A stretch of 46,066 nt of DNA, from positions 1 through 46,066 of the forward strand of contig JAMOTM010000074.1 in NCBI GenBank assembly GCA_027002265.1, written 5' to 3'. This DNA comes from Aquificota bacterium (GTDB lineage: Bacteria; Aquificota; Aquificia; Desulfurobacteriales; DQVG01). Position numbers and translations under genes: made by a program. Positions within the stretch are counted from its first letter, which is position 1, and each line of letters begins with the position of its first letter. Below are positions 36,776-45,539 of this stretch, in pieces. Under the pieces are notes generated by a model. The model did not search any database. It was given only the letters and a program-made list of their open reading frames with translations, and was not told the origin of the DNA.

Positions 36776-37844
36776 TTTTAATTTCTCCATATTTATTCAA
36801 ATACCATTTAACTGTTTTCACAATACCGCTTTCAAAGTTCTCATCCGCTCTCCATCCAAGCTCATTTTCTATTTTACTTGCGTCTATTGCGTATCTTCTG
36901 TCATGCCCTGGTCTATCGGATACGAAAGTTATAAGATCCTTATAACTTTTTAATTTTGAATTTTTAGTTTTGAGTTTTGAATTATTTTCAACAGGATACA
37001 ATTCATCTAAAATTTCACAGATTTTATTCGCAATATATATATTCGTTCTTTCATTCCTTCCACCGATATTATATGTCTCACCAGCTTTTCCTTTGTGATA
37101 CGCCAAATCAATCCCCTTACAATGATCAAGCACATACAGCCAGTCTCTTATGTTTTTACCGTCTCCATATATTGGAATAGGATTTCCATTCAGCGCGTTT
37201 CTTATGATTGTAGGAATTAGTTTTTCATCATGCTGTTTTGGTCCGTAGTTATTTGAACAGTTTGTAATAACCGTATCCATTCCGAACGTATGATGATAAC
37301 TTCTGACTATCATGTCAGAGCTTGCTTTGCTGGCGCTGTATGGTGAATTTGGTGCGTATGGCATTTCTTCTGTAAATAAAATATTTGGATCATCAGGAAG
37401 GGTACCGTATACTTCATCAGTTGAAATATGATGAAATCTACATCCTTTATATTCGTCTTTGTATTCAAAAGGCTTTTCCATCCAATAATTTTTCGCAACA
37501 TCTATTAAAGTATAAGTACCATCTACGTTAGTTCTTACAAACACTCCCGGATTTTTAATTGAATTATCCACATGAGATTCAGCGGCAAAGTGAATTACCC
37601 CTCTTATATCGTATTCATTAAAGATATGTTCTACCAGTTCTCTGTTACAAATATCCCCTTTTATAAATTTGTATCTTGTATTATTTTCCACTTCTTTTAA
37701 GTTTTCAAGGTTTCCGGCATATGTTAGTAAATCTAAATTAACTACGTTATATTCAGGATACTTTTCTAAAAAATATGGAATAAAATTGCTTCCTATAAAT
37801 CCGGCCCCACCGGTAATTAATATAGTTTTTTTTGTTTTATCCAT
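36768..37844 (-). CDS. rmlB: dTDP-glucose 4,6-dehydratase
   Basis: 358 residues. GGAGFIGSNF (12-21) is the NAD loop, STDEVYG (141-147) supplies the Asp-Glu acid-base pair, and Y169-x-x-x-K173 (YSASK) completes the site. NIRDWLYVLDHC and SDRPGHDRRYAID are diagnostic RmlB blocks. Residues 287-300 (NNSKLKTKNSKLKS) are an extra low-complexity stretch made of a repeated AATTCAAAA-type DNA unit, just before YKDLITF, where E. coli RmlB has a shorter link. It makes dTDP-4-keto-6-deoxyglucose, second step of dTDP-rhamnose synthesis. AAGGAT precedes the ATG by six bases. Confidence 0.96.
   Translation of the reverse strand: MDKTKKTILITGGAGFIGSNFIPYFLEKYPEYNVVNLDLLTYAGNLENLKEVENNTRYKFIKGDICNRELVEHIFNEYDIRGVIHFAAESHVDNSIKNPGVFVRTNVDGTYTLIDVAKNYWMEKPFEYKDEYKGCRFHHISTDEVYGTLPDDPNILFTEEMPYAPNSPYSASKASSDMIVRSYHHTFGMDTVITNCSNNYGPKQHDEKLIPTIIRNALNGNPIPIYGDGKNIRDWLYVLDHCKGIDLAYHKGKAGETYNIGGRNERTNIYIANKICEILDELYPVENNSKLKTKNSKLKSYKDLITFVSDRPGHDRRYAIDASKIENELGWRADENFESGIVKTVKWYLNKYGEIKNG
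36946..36984 (-). repeat. Repeat-derived in-frame insertion inside rmlB
   Basis: On the minus strand AATTCAAAACTCAAAACT is followed three bases later by a second AATTCAAAATTAAAAAGT-like copy. Together they encode SKLKTKNSKLK in a surface loop of RmlB. The reading frame is preserved. Seen by eye; a full unit length cannot be fixed from two imperfect copies. Confidence 0.7.
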
Positions 37845-38703
37845 TATTTATCCTTTTTAAGCACTTTTTTAATGACTCTCTCCAATAAGGTATTTCAATA
37901 TTAAATTCATTTTTTATTTTATTTTTATTTAAAACCGAATAATGTGGTCTTTTTGCTGGAGTCGGATAGTCTTTGCTCTCAATCGGATTTACTTTTATAT
38001 CAATATTTTTTATTTCAAATATTGCTTTTGCAAAGTCATACCAGCTTATAACTCCTTCATTTGAATAGTGATAAATCTCAGCTTTTTTATTTTTTATTTT
38101 TTCAAGGTTTTTGTTTATTATTTCAAGTATAGTCTCTGCCAAATCTCTTGCGTATGTAGGAGTCCCTACCTGGTCAAATACAACTCCTAGCTCTCCTCTA
38201 TCTTTTAGTCTTAGCATTGTCTTTACGAAGTTATGACCAAAACTTGAATACACCCATGAAGTTCTGATAATTATTCCTCTTGCACCTGAATTTATAAAAG
38301 CTTCTTCGCCTTTTAGTTTCGTAAGTCCATAAACTCCCTGAGGATTTACCAGATCTTCTTCCACATAAGGCCTGTAATTTTTCCCATCAAACACATAATC
38401 AGTTGATATATGTATTAAAGGAATGTTTTTTTCTTTTGCTGTATTTGCAAGATATTTAACAGCTTTGTGATTTACTAAATCTGCTTTTTCTTTTTCCTCC
38501 TCGGCTCTGTCAACAGCAGTATATGCCGCGCAGTTTATTATTAAATCAATATCTTTTTCATTTACATATTTTCTAATATTTTCTTCCTTTGTAATATCAA
38601 GTTCATTTACATCTGTAAAGAAAAAATTATAAGAATATTTACTTGAAAGCTCTTTTATCTCACTTCCAAGCTGACCGTTTGAGCCTGTAATTAAGATATT
38701 CAT
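37837..38703 (-). CDS. rmlD: dTDP-4-dehydrorhamnose reductase
   Basis: 288 residues. GSNGQLGSEI (7-16) is the RmlD-type dinucleotide loop, ISTDYVFDG holds the Thr-Asp site, and Y125-x-x-x-K129 (YGLTK) is the catalytic pair. RTSWVYSSFGHNFV and WYDFAKAIFE match the family. It reduces dTDP-4-keto-L-rhamnose to dTDP-L-rhamnose with NADPH, last step of the pathway. It is between rmlC and rmlB, overlapping both, and all four Rml enzymes are present in the order A, C, D, B. Confidence 0.95.
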   Translation of the reverse strand: MNILITGSNGQLGSEIKELSSKYSYNFFFTDVNELDITKEENIRKYVNEKDIDLIINCAAYTAVDRAEEEKEKADLVNHKAVKYLANTAKEKNIPLIHISTDYVFDGKNYRPYVEEDLVNPQGVYGLTKLKGEEAFINSGARGIIIRTSWVYSSFGHNFVKTMLRLKDRGELGVVFDQVGTPTYARDLAETILEIINKNLEKIKNKKAEIYHYSNEGVISWYDFAKAIFEIKNIDIKVNPIESKDYPTPAKRPHYSVLNKNKIKNEFNIEIPYWRESLKKCLKRINNG

Positions 38704-39275
38704 TTATTATCTCCATAAAGGTCTGTATATTCAAAAATTTCCGCATCTTTTAAAAATAGAGCGTTTTTATCTTTATCTGATACAAGTATTTCATCTTTTG
38801 GAAAGTTCCAGTCGATATTTATATCAGGGTCATCATATCTGATACTTCTGTCACATTCAGGTGAATAGTAATTATCCACTTTATATACAAATATAGCTTC
38901 ATCACTTGTTACTAAAAATCCGTGAGCAAATCCTCTTGGGATAAAAAGCTGTCGTTTATTCTCTTCACTAAGCTCAACCGCCACATATTTTCCAAACGTA
39001 GGAGAATCTTTTCTGATATCTACCGCTACATCTATTACGCTTCCCTTTATTACTCTAACAAGCTTACTTTGAGCAAAAGGAGGCAGTTGATAATGAAGAC
39101 CTCTAAGTACTCCTCTTTTACTTTTAGATTCGTTATCTTGAATAAAGTTTATTTTTCTTACATTTTTTTCAAACAAATCCTGACGGAATGTTTCCATAAA
39201 ATAACCTCTGTCATCTCCAAAAACTTTCGGCTCTATTATTACAACATCAGGTATTTCAGTTTTTATGAATTTCAT
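38700..39275 (-). CDS. rmlC: dTDP-4-dehydrorhamnose 3,5-epimerase
   Basis: 191 residues, one cupin domain. FGDDRGYFMETFRQDLF, RGVLRGLHYQLPPFAQSKLVRVIKG (catalytic His61), and FIPRGFAHGFLV (with His118) are the family blocks; YYSPECDRSIRYDDPDINIDW closes the site. It epimerises C3 and C5 of dTDP-4-keto-6-deoxyglucose. The start codon directly follows the rmlA stop with no spacer, and its end overlaps rmlD by four bases. Length and motifs are standard. Confidence 0.96.
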   Translation of the reverse strand: MKFIKTEIPDVVIIEPKVFGDDRGYFMETFRQDLFEKNVRKINFIQDNESKSKRGVLRGLHYQLPPFAQSKLVRVIKGSVIDVAVDIRKDSPTFGKYVAVELSEENKRQLFIPRGFAHGFLVTSDEAIFVYKVDNYYSPECDRSIRYDDPDINIDWNFPKDEILVSDKDKNALFLKDAEIFEYTDLYGDNK

Positions 39276-40151
39276 TTATTCTCCTGCCACTTTTAATAGA
39301 TATTGACCATACCCTGTTTTTTTGAGCTCTTCACCTAATTTTTGAAGACTTTCTTTACTAATCCATCCGTTGTTGTATGCTATCTCTTCTATACATCCGA
39401 CCTTTAGCCCCGTTCTTTTTTCAATAGTGGATATAAAATATCCCGCTTCAAGTAAATTTTCATGAGTTCCCGTATCAAGCCATGCATAACCTCTTCCCAT
39501 AAGTTCTACTTTTAGTCTGCCTTCATCTAAAAATTGATTTATTACATCAATAATTTCAAGTTCACCTCTATTACTTGGTTTCACATTATGTGCTTTTTTT
39601 ACTACATCATTTGGGTAAAAATATAGTCCTACCACCGCATAATTACTTTTTGGGTTTTTTGGCTTTTCTTCTATACTTATTGCGTTCATGTTTTCATCAA
39701 ACTCTACAACTCCATAAACAGTGGGATCACTTACGTAATATCCAAATATTACCGCCTTATTTTCATTTTTTACCGTTTCTCTTGAATGTTTTAAAAGCTC
39801 TGTAAGTCCATGACCGTAAAATATATTATCACCAAGAACCAGACAAACGTCATCATCACCTATAAACTTTTCTCCAATTATAAACGCTTCGGCAAGCCCT
39901 CTTGGCTCGTCTTGAATAGCATATTCTATATTCATCCCAAGCTGACTTCCATCACCAAAAATTTGCTTGTAATTTTTTATATATTCAGGATTTGATATTA
40001 TTAAAACATCTCTGATACCACTCAACATCAAAACTGACAATGGATAATAAATCATCGGTTTATCATATATAGGAAGCAATTGCTTGCTAATTCCTCTTGT
40101 AATAGGATACAGTCTTGTACCGCTACCCCCTGCAAGTATTACCCCTTTCAT
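39276..40151 (-). CDS. rmlA: Glucose-1-phosphate thymidylyltransferase
   Basis: 291 residues. [20 protein letters not shown] is the nucleotidyltransferase signature, [21 protein letters not shown] and [18 protein letters not shown] bind dTTP and glucose 1-phosphate, VLGDNIFYG holds the metal-binding Asp, and the C-terminal helices (from about 220) form the regulatory site. First enzyme of dTDP-rhamnose synthesis. A 23-base gap separates it from the upstream dehydrogenase, with AAAAGGAGAAGGATG at its start. Confidence 0.96.
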   Translation of the reverse strand: MKGVILAGGSGTRLYPITRGISKQLLPIYDKPMIYYPLSVLMLSGIRDVLIISNPEYIKNYKQIFGDGSQLGMNIEYAIQDEPRGLAEAFIIGEKFIGDDDVCLVLGDNIFYGHGLTELLKHSRETVKNENKAVIFGYYVSDPTVYGVVEFDENMNAISIEEKPKNPKSNYAVVGLYFYPNDVVKKAHNVKPSNRGELEIIDVINQFLDEGRLKVELMGRGYAWLDTGTHENLLEAGYFISTIEKRTGLKVGCIEEIAYNNGWISKESLQKLGEELKKTGYGQYLLKVAGE

Positions 40152-40174
40152 CCTTCTCCTTTTAAATTAACTAA

Positions 40175-41443
40175 TCAAAGTCTCCCATCCACTAGATTCT
40201 CATCAAAGAAACTTTTAATATCATAAACTACAAGATTTGAATTTTGTTTTGCTTTTTTGATTGGCTCTTCTAACTCTTTAAATTCGTTATGTGATACCGC
40301 TAACACTATTCCATCATAATCATTTACATTTATATTATCCTTTAGTTCAAGTCCGTATTCGTGCTTAACTTCTTCACTGTCTGCCCATGGGTCATATACG
40401 TCTACGTCCACTTTAAAATCCTCAAGCTCTCTTATTACATCTATTACTCTGCTGTTTCTTATATCAGGACAGTTTTCTTTAAATGTAATCCCAAGTACTA
40501 ATACTTTACTATTTTTGATAGTATGTCCTTCATGTATCATTAATTTAACAAGTTTATTAGCAACGAATATTCCCATATTGTCATTTAATCTTCTACCGGC
40601 TAAGATTATTTCAGGATGATATCCTATCTCTTTTGCTTTGTATGTAAGGTAATACGGATCAACGCCTATACAATGCCCTCCTACAAGCCCGGGAGTAAAT
40701 CTTAAAAAGTTCCATTTTGTCCCGGCAGCTTCAAGTACCGCTTTTGTATCGATTCCAAGCTTATCAAATATTAAAGCCAGCTCATTTACAAAGGCGATAT
40801 TAATATCTCTTTGGGCATTTTCGATTACTTTTGCGGCTTCGGCTACTTTTATTGATGGAGCAAGGTGAGTACCCGCTTCAATAATAGAAGCATACATTTC
40901 ATCTATCTCTTTTGCGATTTCCGGTGTGCTTCCTGAAGTGACTTTAAGTATTTTTTTAACTGTATGCTCTTTGTCTCCCGGATTTATTCTCTCAGGCGAA
41001 TATCCTACAAAAAAGTCTTCATTAAATTTAAGTCCAGAAACTTTTTCAAGTATCGGTACACATACTTCTTCTGTACATCCGGGATATACTGTAGATTCGT
41101 ATATTACGATATCTCCTTTTTTAAGTACTTTGCCAAGTGCTTCGCTGGCTTTTCTTAGAGGTGTTAAGTCCGGATTTTTATGATTATCTATCGGTGTTGG
41201 TACCGTTACTATGTAAACGTTTGCGTCTTTTATTTCATCAAGTTTATTTGTAAATTTTATTCCTCTGTCAATCGCGGCTTTTAAATCTTCTTCGCTGACT
41301 TCAAGAGTTCTATCATATCCGCTGTTTAATTCATCTACTCTCCATTGAGCTATGTCATACCCTGTTACCGGGTATTTTTCACTAAATGCTACAGCCAATG
41401 GCAATCCTACGTATCCTAATCCTATAACCGCTATTTTTTTCAT
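40175..41443 (-). CDS. tviB: UDP-N-acetylhexosamine 6-dehydrogenase (TviB/WbpO type)
   Basis: 422 residues with the three UDP-sugar dehydrogenase domains. GLGYVGLPLAVAF (8-20) is the NAD loop; VPTPIDNHKNPDLTPL and ESTVYPGCTEE follow; the catalytic cysteine lies in GGHCIGVDPYYL (near 257). KVAEAAKVIENAQRDINIAFVNEL is diagnostic of the TviB/WbpO branch that oxidises UDP-GlcNAc or UDP-GalNAc to the uronic acid. A UDP-ManNAc dehydrogenase role (with wecB) is less likely by sequence. The product HexNAcA could be the amide acceptor for the AsnB-like enzyme. A ribosome site AAAGGGAGAAAGG precedes ATG 41443. Confidence 0.9.
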   Translation of the reverse strand: MKKIAVIGLGYVGLPLAVAFSEKYPVTGYDIAQWRVDELNSGYDRTLEVSEEDLKAAIDRGIKFTNKLDEIKDANVYIVTVPTPIDNHKNPDLTPLRKASEALGKVLKKGDIVIYESTVYPGCTEEVCVPILEKVSGLKFNEDFFVGYSPERINPGDKEHTVKKILKVTSGSTPEIAKEIDEMYASIIEAGTHLAPSIKVAEAAKVIENAQRDINIAFVNELALIFDKLGIDTKAVLEAAGTKWNFLRFTPGLVGGHCIGVDPYYLTYKAKEIGYHPEIILAGRRLNDNMGIFVANKLVKLMIHEGHTIKNSKVLVLGITFKENCPDIRNSRVIDVIRELEDFKVDVDVYDPWADSEEVKHEYGLELKDNINVNDYDGIVLAVSHNEFKELEEPIKKAKQNSNLVVYDIKSFFDENLVDGRL

Positions 41444-41461
41444 CCTTTCTCCCTTTAAAAA

Positions 41462-42505
41462 TTAAACTTTATAAAACCATCTATACCAATCGACAAACTT
41501 CTTAATCCCCTCTTTTACATCCACTTTCGGTTTATACCCGAGGTCTTTTTCAAGTGCGCTCGTATCAGCCCAGGTACTCGGTACGTCTCCCGGCTGCATC
41601 GGAAGCAGATTTTTTTTAGCCTTTTTTCCAATAGTCTCTTCAATAGCCTCTATAAAATCCATAAGTTTCACAGGCTTTCCGCGGCCTATGTTATATATCT
41701 TATAAGGAGCTATACTTTCACTCGGCCTTCCATCCCACTCAGGATTTCCTTTTGGAGGATTGTCAATAACCCTCACTACCCCCTCTATAATATCATCAAT
41801 ATATGTAAAATCTCTTTGCATGTTTCCGTAATTGAAAACATCAATAGGCTTATCTTCGAGTATCGCTTTTGTAAATAAAAACAGCGCCATATCCGGTCTT
41901 CCCCACGGCCCGTATACCGTAAAGAATCTAAGACCGGTAGTCGGGATATTATAAAGATACGAATACGTATGACTCATAAGCTCATCCGCCTTTTTCGTAG
42001 CTGCATAAAGGCTTATAGGATGGTCAACGTTATCGTCAGTCGAAAACGGCTGCTTTTTATTAAGTCCGTATACGCTTGAACTGCTTGCATAGCTAAGAGC
42101 CTTTACCCCATGATGTCTGACAGCCTCCAAGATATTCATATGTCCTACGATATTACTCTGAATATAAGCATCCGGGTTTGTCAGAGAATATCTAACTCCC
42201 GCCTGCGCCGCCAAATGGCAGACTTTGTCAAACTTTTCTTCTTTAAACAGTTTATCAACAGCCTCTTTGTCTTCAAGATTTAGTTTTATAAATTTATAAT
42301 TCGGATATTTTTTACTCTCAACTATTTTTCCATATTCTATTTCATCTCTATCTATTCCTGCTTCGGCAAGTCTTCCGTATTTTAAATTCACATCATAATA
42401 ATCGTTTATATTATCAAGCCCTACTACCTCATCTCCACGCTCAAGCAGTCTATTTGCCAAATGAAAACCTATAAATCCGGCAGTACCAGTCACTAATATT
42501 TTCAT
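41462..42505 (-). CDS. lspL: UDP-glucuronate 4-epimerase
   Basis: 347 residues, extended SDR. GTAGFIGFHLANRLL (7-21), HLAAQAGVRYSL with the Arg that grips the uronate carboxyl, SSSSVYGLNKKQPFS, and Y167-x-x-x-K171 (YAATK) are the usual UDP-glucuronate epimerase features, as is FFTVYGPWGRPDMALF. It interconverts UDP-GlcA and UDP-GalA. Ugd, which makes UDP-GlcA, lies just upstream across the 167-base gap. First gene after that gap, with AAGGA six bases before ATG 42505. Its GC content is visibly higher than that of the mid-window glycosyltransferases. Confidence 0.92.
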   Translation of the reverse strand: MKILVTGTAGFIGFHLANRLLERGDEVVGLDNINDYYDVNLKYGRLAEAGIDRDEIEYGKIVESKKYPNYKFIKLNLEDKEAVDKLFKEEKFDKVCHLAAQAGVRYSLTNPDAYIQSNIVGHMNILEAVRHHGVKALSYASSSSVYGLNKKQPFSTDDNVDHPISLYAATKKADELMSHTYSYLYNIPTTGLRFFTVYGPWGRPDMALFLFTKAILEDKPIDVFNYGNMQRDFTYIDDIIEGVVRVIDNPPKGNPEWDGRPSESIAPYKIYNIGRGKPVKLMDFIEAIEETIGKKAKKNLLPMQPGDVPSTWADTSALEKDLGYKPKVDVKEGIKKFVDWYRWFYKV

Positions 42506-42546
42506 TAAATTCCTTTATTTAACAACAAATTTTTTATGATTTATAT

Positions 42547-42580
42547 AAAAGGAGAGTAAAAACTGTAGTACTCCCCTTTT
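42547..42580 (-). terminator. Hairpin with short U-run: terminator or leader attenuator
   Basis: Arms AAAAGGAGAGTA (42547-42558) and TACTCCCCTTTT (42569-42580) pair over 12 bases with one mismatch around a ten-base loop. On the minus strand the stem is followed by TTTT then ATATAA. It could end the ugd transcript. As it also lies downstream of the candidate promoter, it could attenuate lspL transcription instead. The U-run is short for a strong terminator. Confidence 0.45.
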
Positions 42581-42605
42581 CATCCTTTCCTTTTTCCCTG
42601 TTGAA

Positions 42606-42634
42606 ATTTTACATCAAATAATACGTTTTTTCAA
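42606..42634 (-). promoter_or_regulatory. Candidate sigma70 promoter for lspL and downstream genes
   Basis: On the minus strand TTGAAA (42629-42634), exactly 17 bases, then TAAAAT (42606-42611) with TG directly before the -10. Five of six bases match at each box. Transcription would start near 42599, about 94 bases before the lspL ATG. This is the best-looking promoter in the window, but it is read by eye only. Confidence 0.5.
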
Positions 42635-42672
42635 CTAAAAACAAAGCCTCCGGAACAAAAATTGCTTATATA

Positions 42673-43839
42673 TCAATTTTCGTGAAAAATATCTCTTGTA
42701 TATACTTTGTCTTTGAATTTTTCAAGCGGTTTTTCCATTCTGTTTGCCAAAATAATATCGCATTCTTTCAAATCATCAAGATTATTGGTTACAGGTATGC
42801 CGTCAATCTCTTTTTCTTTTGCCGTAGGCTCGTAAATCACCATATCCACAAAAGGTTTTAGCATATTAATCACATCAAATATCGCACTGCTTCTGAAATT
42901 ATCACTTCCGGCTTTCATAATTAATCTATAAATCCCCACTTTTTTAGGATTTTTATCAAGGACTCTTTTTGCGATAAATTCTTTTCTTAGTGTATTGCTG
43001 TCTACAATAGCTTCCATAAGTTTTTGAGGTATGTTTTCTCTTTTGTAGTTTGCCACGAGCTGTTTTGTATCTTTTGGCAAGCAGTAGCCACCGTATCCGA
43101 AGCTTGGGTTGTTATAGTGCATACCGATTCTCGGGTCAAGACATACACCTTCTATAATATCTTTTGTATTAAGCCCTTTCATCTCCGCAAACATATCAAG
43201 CTCGTTAAAAAACGCCACCCTCATAGCAAGATACGTATTGGCAAAAAGTTTTACGGCTTCTGCCTCAGTATTATTGGTATAAAGAATCGGTATTGTCTTT
43301 TTATATGCTCCGTCTTTTAGTAGATTTGCGAAAATTTCAGCTTTTGTAGACTTTTCCCCGACAATTATACGGCTTGGATAAAGACTGTCATAAAGCGCTT
43401 TTCCCTCTCTTAAAAACTCAGGCACGAAAAAAATATTCGGGTAATTAAACTCTTTTTTTATTCTCTCGGTATATCCGATTGGTATCGTTGAGCGGATTAC
43501 GATTGTTGCTTTTGGATTTATCTCTATTACATCTTTTATCACGCTCTCTACCGATTTCGTATTAAAGTAATTCGTCACAGGGTCATAATCGGTGGGAGTA
43601 GCCACCACTACGTATTCCGCTCCCTCATATGCTTCTTTTTTATCGGTAGTGGCTTTTAAATGTAAATCTTTAGTTTGGAAAAACTCGGTAATTTCTTTAT
43701 CTTCTATGGGAGAAATTCTTTTATTTATCATCTCTACTTTTTCAGGCACTATATCAAGAGCCACTACGTCATTGTTTTGGGCTAAAAGTACCGCGTTACT
43801 AAGCCCTACATACCCCGTCCCGGCTATTGCTATTTTCAT
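42673..43839 (-). CDS. ugd: UDP-glucose 6-dehydrogenase, short type
   Basis: 388 residues. [21 protein letters not shown] is the NAD loop; [16 protein letters not shown] and [12 protein letters not shown] follow; the catalytic cysteine is in [14 protein letters not shown] (near 252); NRMEKPL closes the C-terminal domain. It converts UDP-glucose to UDP-glucuronate. The frame opens at GTG 43860, but ATG 43839 carries AAAGGAG five bases upstream (43845-43851) and begins the Rossmann strand at once, so I prefer it. UDP-GlcA feeds lspL just downstream. Ten bases separate it from the upstream sugar transferase. Confidence 0.94.
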   Translation of the reverse strand: MKIAIAGTGYVGLSNAVLLAQNNDVVALDIVPEKVEMINKRISPIEDKEITEFFQTKDLHLKATTDKKEAYEGAEYVVVATPTDYDPVTNYFNTKSVESVIKDVIEINPKATIVIRSTIPIGYTERIKKEFNYPNIFFVPEFLREGKALYDSLYPSRIIVGEKSTKAEIFANLLKDGAYKKTIPILYTNNTEAEAVKLFANTYLAMRVAFFNELDMFAEMKGLNTKDIIEGVCLDPRIGMHYNNPSFGYGGYCLPKDTKQLVANYKRENIPQKLMEAIVDSNTLRKEFIAKRVLDKNPKKVGIYRLIMKAGSDNFRSSAIFDVINMLKPFVDMVIYEPTAKEKEIDGIPVTNNLDDLKECDIILANRMEKPLEKFKDKVYTRDIFHEN

Positions 43840-43844
43840 TTTTT

Positions 43845-43851
43845 CTCCTTT
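43845..43851 (-). promoter_or_regulatory. Ribosome binding site fixing the ugd start
   Basis: AAAGGAG on the minus strand, five bases before ATG 43839. It sets the start there rather than at the upstream in-frame GTG 43860. Confidence 0.85.
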
Positions 43852-44467
43852 AATAAGCACCCTTGCCTGTGAGTACCACTTTTATAGTTTTCAGGATAAT
43901 TTTAAAATCCAGTAAAAAAGAACGGTTTTTAACATACCATTCATCCATTTTTACCCTCTCGTCATAATTATCTATATCACTCCTACCCTCCACCTGCCAG
44001 TAACCAGTAATACCAGGTTTTACCTTTTTGTAAAATTCAGCCTTTTCTTTATAAAATTTATCAAGTTCTTCCTGTGTAACCGGTCTTGGTCCCACTACAC
44101 TCATATCTCCCTTTAAAACATTTATAAACTGAGGCAATTCATCTAAAGATGTTTTTCTTAAAAATTTTCCCACAGGTGTAATTCGAGGGTCGTTTTTTAA
44201 TTTATGGGAAGCATCCCACTCTTTCCTCGCCTCTTCATCATATTCCAAAATTTCTTTTAATTTCTTCTCTGCATCCGGATACATACTTCTAAATTTTATT
44301 ATTTCAAACTTTTTTCCGCCTTTGCCCACCCTTTTTTGTTTAAAAAATACGCTGCCGCCATCAGTCAATTTTATGGCAATCATAATAGGAATTGCAACGG
44401 GTGCACTCAGTAAAATTGCAAACAACGAAAATATTACGTCAAAAACTCTTTTTAGCTTATCACTCAT
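43850..44467 (-). CDS. Monotopic initiating sugar transferase (small PGT)
   Basis: About 205 residues from ATG 44467 ([29 protein letters not shown]), with GGAG seven bases upstream and an eight-base overlap of the GT4 gene. One re-entrant membrane helix (about 9-30), then [22 protein letters not shown], the Asp-Glu catalytic pair in [22 protein letters not shown] and [14 protein letters not shown]. This is the PglC/WbaP-type small transferase that loads a sugar phosphate onto undecaprenyl phosphate. A frame start at 44512 would add 15 residues of poor fit. It is the second initiating enzyme in the window. Sugar unknown. Confidence 0.92.
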   Translation of the reverse strand: MSDKLKRVFDVIFSLFAILLSAPVAIPIMIAIKLTDGGSVFFKQKRVGKGGKKFEIIKFRSMYPDAEKKLKEILEYDEEARKEWDASHKLKNDPRITPVGKFLRKTSLDELPQFINVLKGDMSVVGPRPVTQEELDKFYKEKAEFYKKVKPGITGYWQVEGRSDIDNYDERVKMDEWYVKNRSFLLDFKIILKTIKVVLTGKGAY

Positions 44468-45539
44468 TAATATTCTCCATAATTTTTTTATATATTTCAG
44501 TGTATCCCTCAATCATTTTCTTTACTGAAAAATTAGATTTTAAAATATAAAAAGAGTTTTCTCCCATTTTCAATAATTTCTCTTTATCTTTAATCAAATC
44601 TCTTATGATTGAAACGGCTTCATCTTTAGAATTATATATAAAACCGTTATATTCGTTACTTACTAAATCAATATTTCCCACACAATTGCTTAAAATCAGA
44701 GGTTTTTGAAAACACATAGCCTCCAAAACTGAAAGTGGCAACCCTTCCCACAAAGAGGTGGAAAGATAAATATCAAAGTTTTTCAGTTCTTTTTCCATAA
44801 ATTCTTTTTTCATCCACCCTGTAACTTTTATATTTGAAGAAGTAAGTTCATTTCTCAAATCACCATCCCCAATCCAGACAAACTCTATATCTTTAAAAAA
44901 TTTCGCAATTTCATTAAAAAGCTTCGGATTTTTTTGATATACTATTCTTCCAACGGTACCTATTGTGATTTTTTTAACATTTATTTGATTTTTACCTGCA
45001 TTTTTATATGAACAATCTATTCCGTTGGAGACATATTTCGCTTTTATACCTATTTTTTTAAACTCTTCGGCTTCAGACTCAGAACAGGCCACAACTACAC
45101 CACCCATCTTATTCGCTGTTTTTTCTAAAAAGACAAAAAACTGTCTTTTAAAATTTGAAATATCCTTTCTTAAAAACGAAACGCCGTGAGGAGTATAAAC
45201 AACCCTGTTTTGCTTTTTTAAAATTCTTGCCGCTAACCTGCCTAAGAAACCTGCTTTTGAAGAGTGTAAATGGAGTATATCAAAATCCAGATTTTTTAGA
45301 ATGTTTACTAGCTCTTTTAAAGCCAAAAAATCTTTTTTTAAATCTATTTCCCTTTGAACGCTTTTCCAAGAAACAAACTCCACATTGTTTGAAAAGAGAT
45401 GATAGTTTTCCTTTTCGTCTTCCCTAAGTCCATGAATAATTATATGTTTAAATTCAGGAGTATGAGTTGTTATATTAACCAAAAAATCAAAAACCCCGCC
45501 TGAAAACGGTTCGGTTACGTGTACTATTTTATATGTCAT
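44460..45539 (-). CDS. GT4-family glycosyltransferase
   Basis: 359 residues. VTEPFSGGVFDFLVNI opens the acceptor domain; LHLHSSKAGFLGRLAARIL and YTPHGVSFLRKDI follow; GTVGRIVYQKNPKLFNEIA starts the donor domain; EX7E is in WEGLPLSVLEAMCFQKPLI. This is the RfaB/EpsF-like pattern that often precedes or follows an initiating transferase, as here. It begins with an ATGA overlap at the end of the Wzy/WaaL-like gene and ends over the sugar transferase start. Likely adds the second or third sugar; specificity unknown. Confidence 0.88.
   Translation of the reverse strand: MTYKIVHVTEPFSGGVFDFLVNITTHTPEFKHIIIHGLREDEKENYHLFSNNVEFVSWKSVQREIDLKKDFLALKELVNILKNLDFDILHLHSSKAGFLGRLAARILKKQNRVVYTPHGVSFLRKDISNFKRQFFVFLEKTANKMGGVVVACSESEAEEFKKIGIKAKYVSNGIDCSYKNAGKNQINVKKITIGTVGRIVYQKNPKLFNEIAKFFKDIEFVWIGDGDLRNELTSSNIKVTGWMKKEFMEKELKNFDIYLSTSLWEGLPLSVLEAMCFQKPLILSNCVGNIDLVSNEYNGFIYNSKDEAVSIIRDLIKDKEKLLKMGENSFYILKSNFSVKKMIEGYTEIYKKIMENINE

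Larger units (their letters stand above)
42506..42672. other. Longest non-coding gap, with promoter and hairpin
   Basis: This stretch of 167 bases lies between ugd and lspL. I see the promoter-like element, the hairpin listed separately, and the 7-base arms GTTGAAA/TTTCAAC (plus strand, 42600-42635) flanking an AT-rich core. No open frame of note, no RNA gene recognised. Confidence 0.7.

Noticed and set aside
42600-42635. Second terminator hairpin (7-base GTTGAAA/TTTCAAC arms)
   Set aside because: The loop is long, the stem AT-rich and no U-run follows; the arm on one side is part of the candidate promoter.
43592-43915. Plus-strand open frame of 107 codons
   Set aside because: Antisense to ugd, which shows intact motifs across the same bases.
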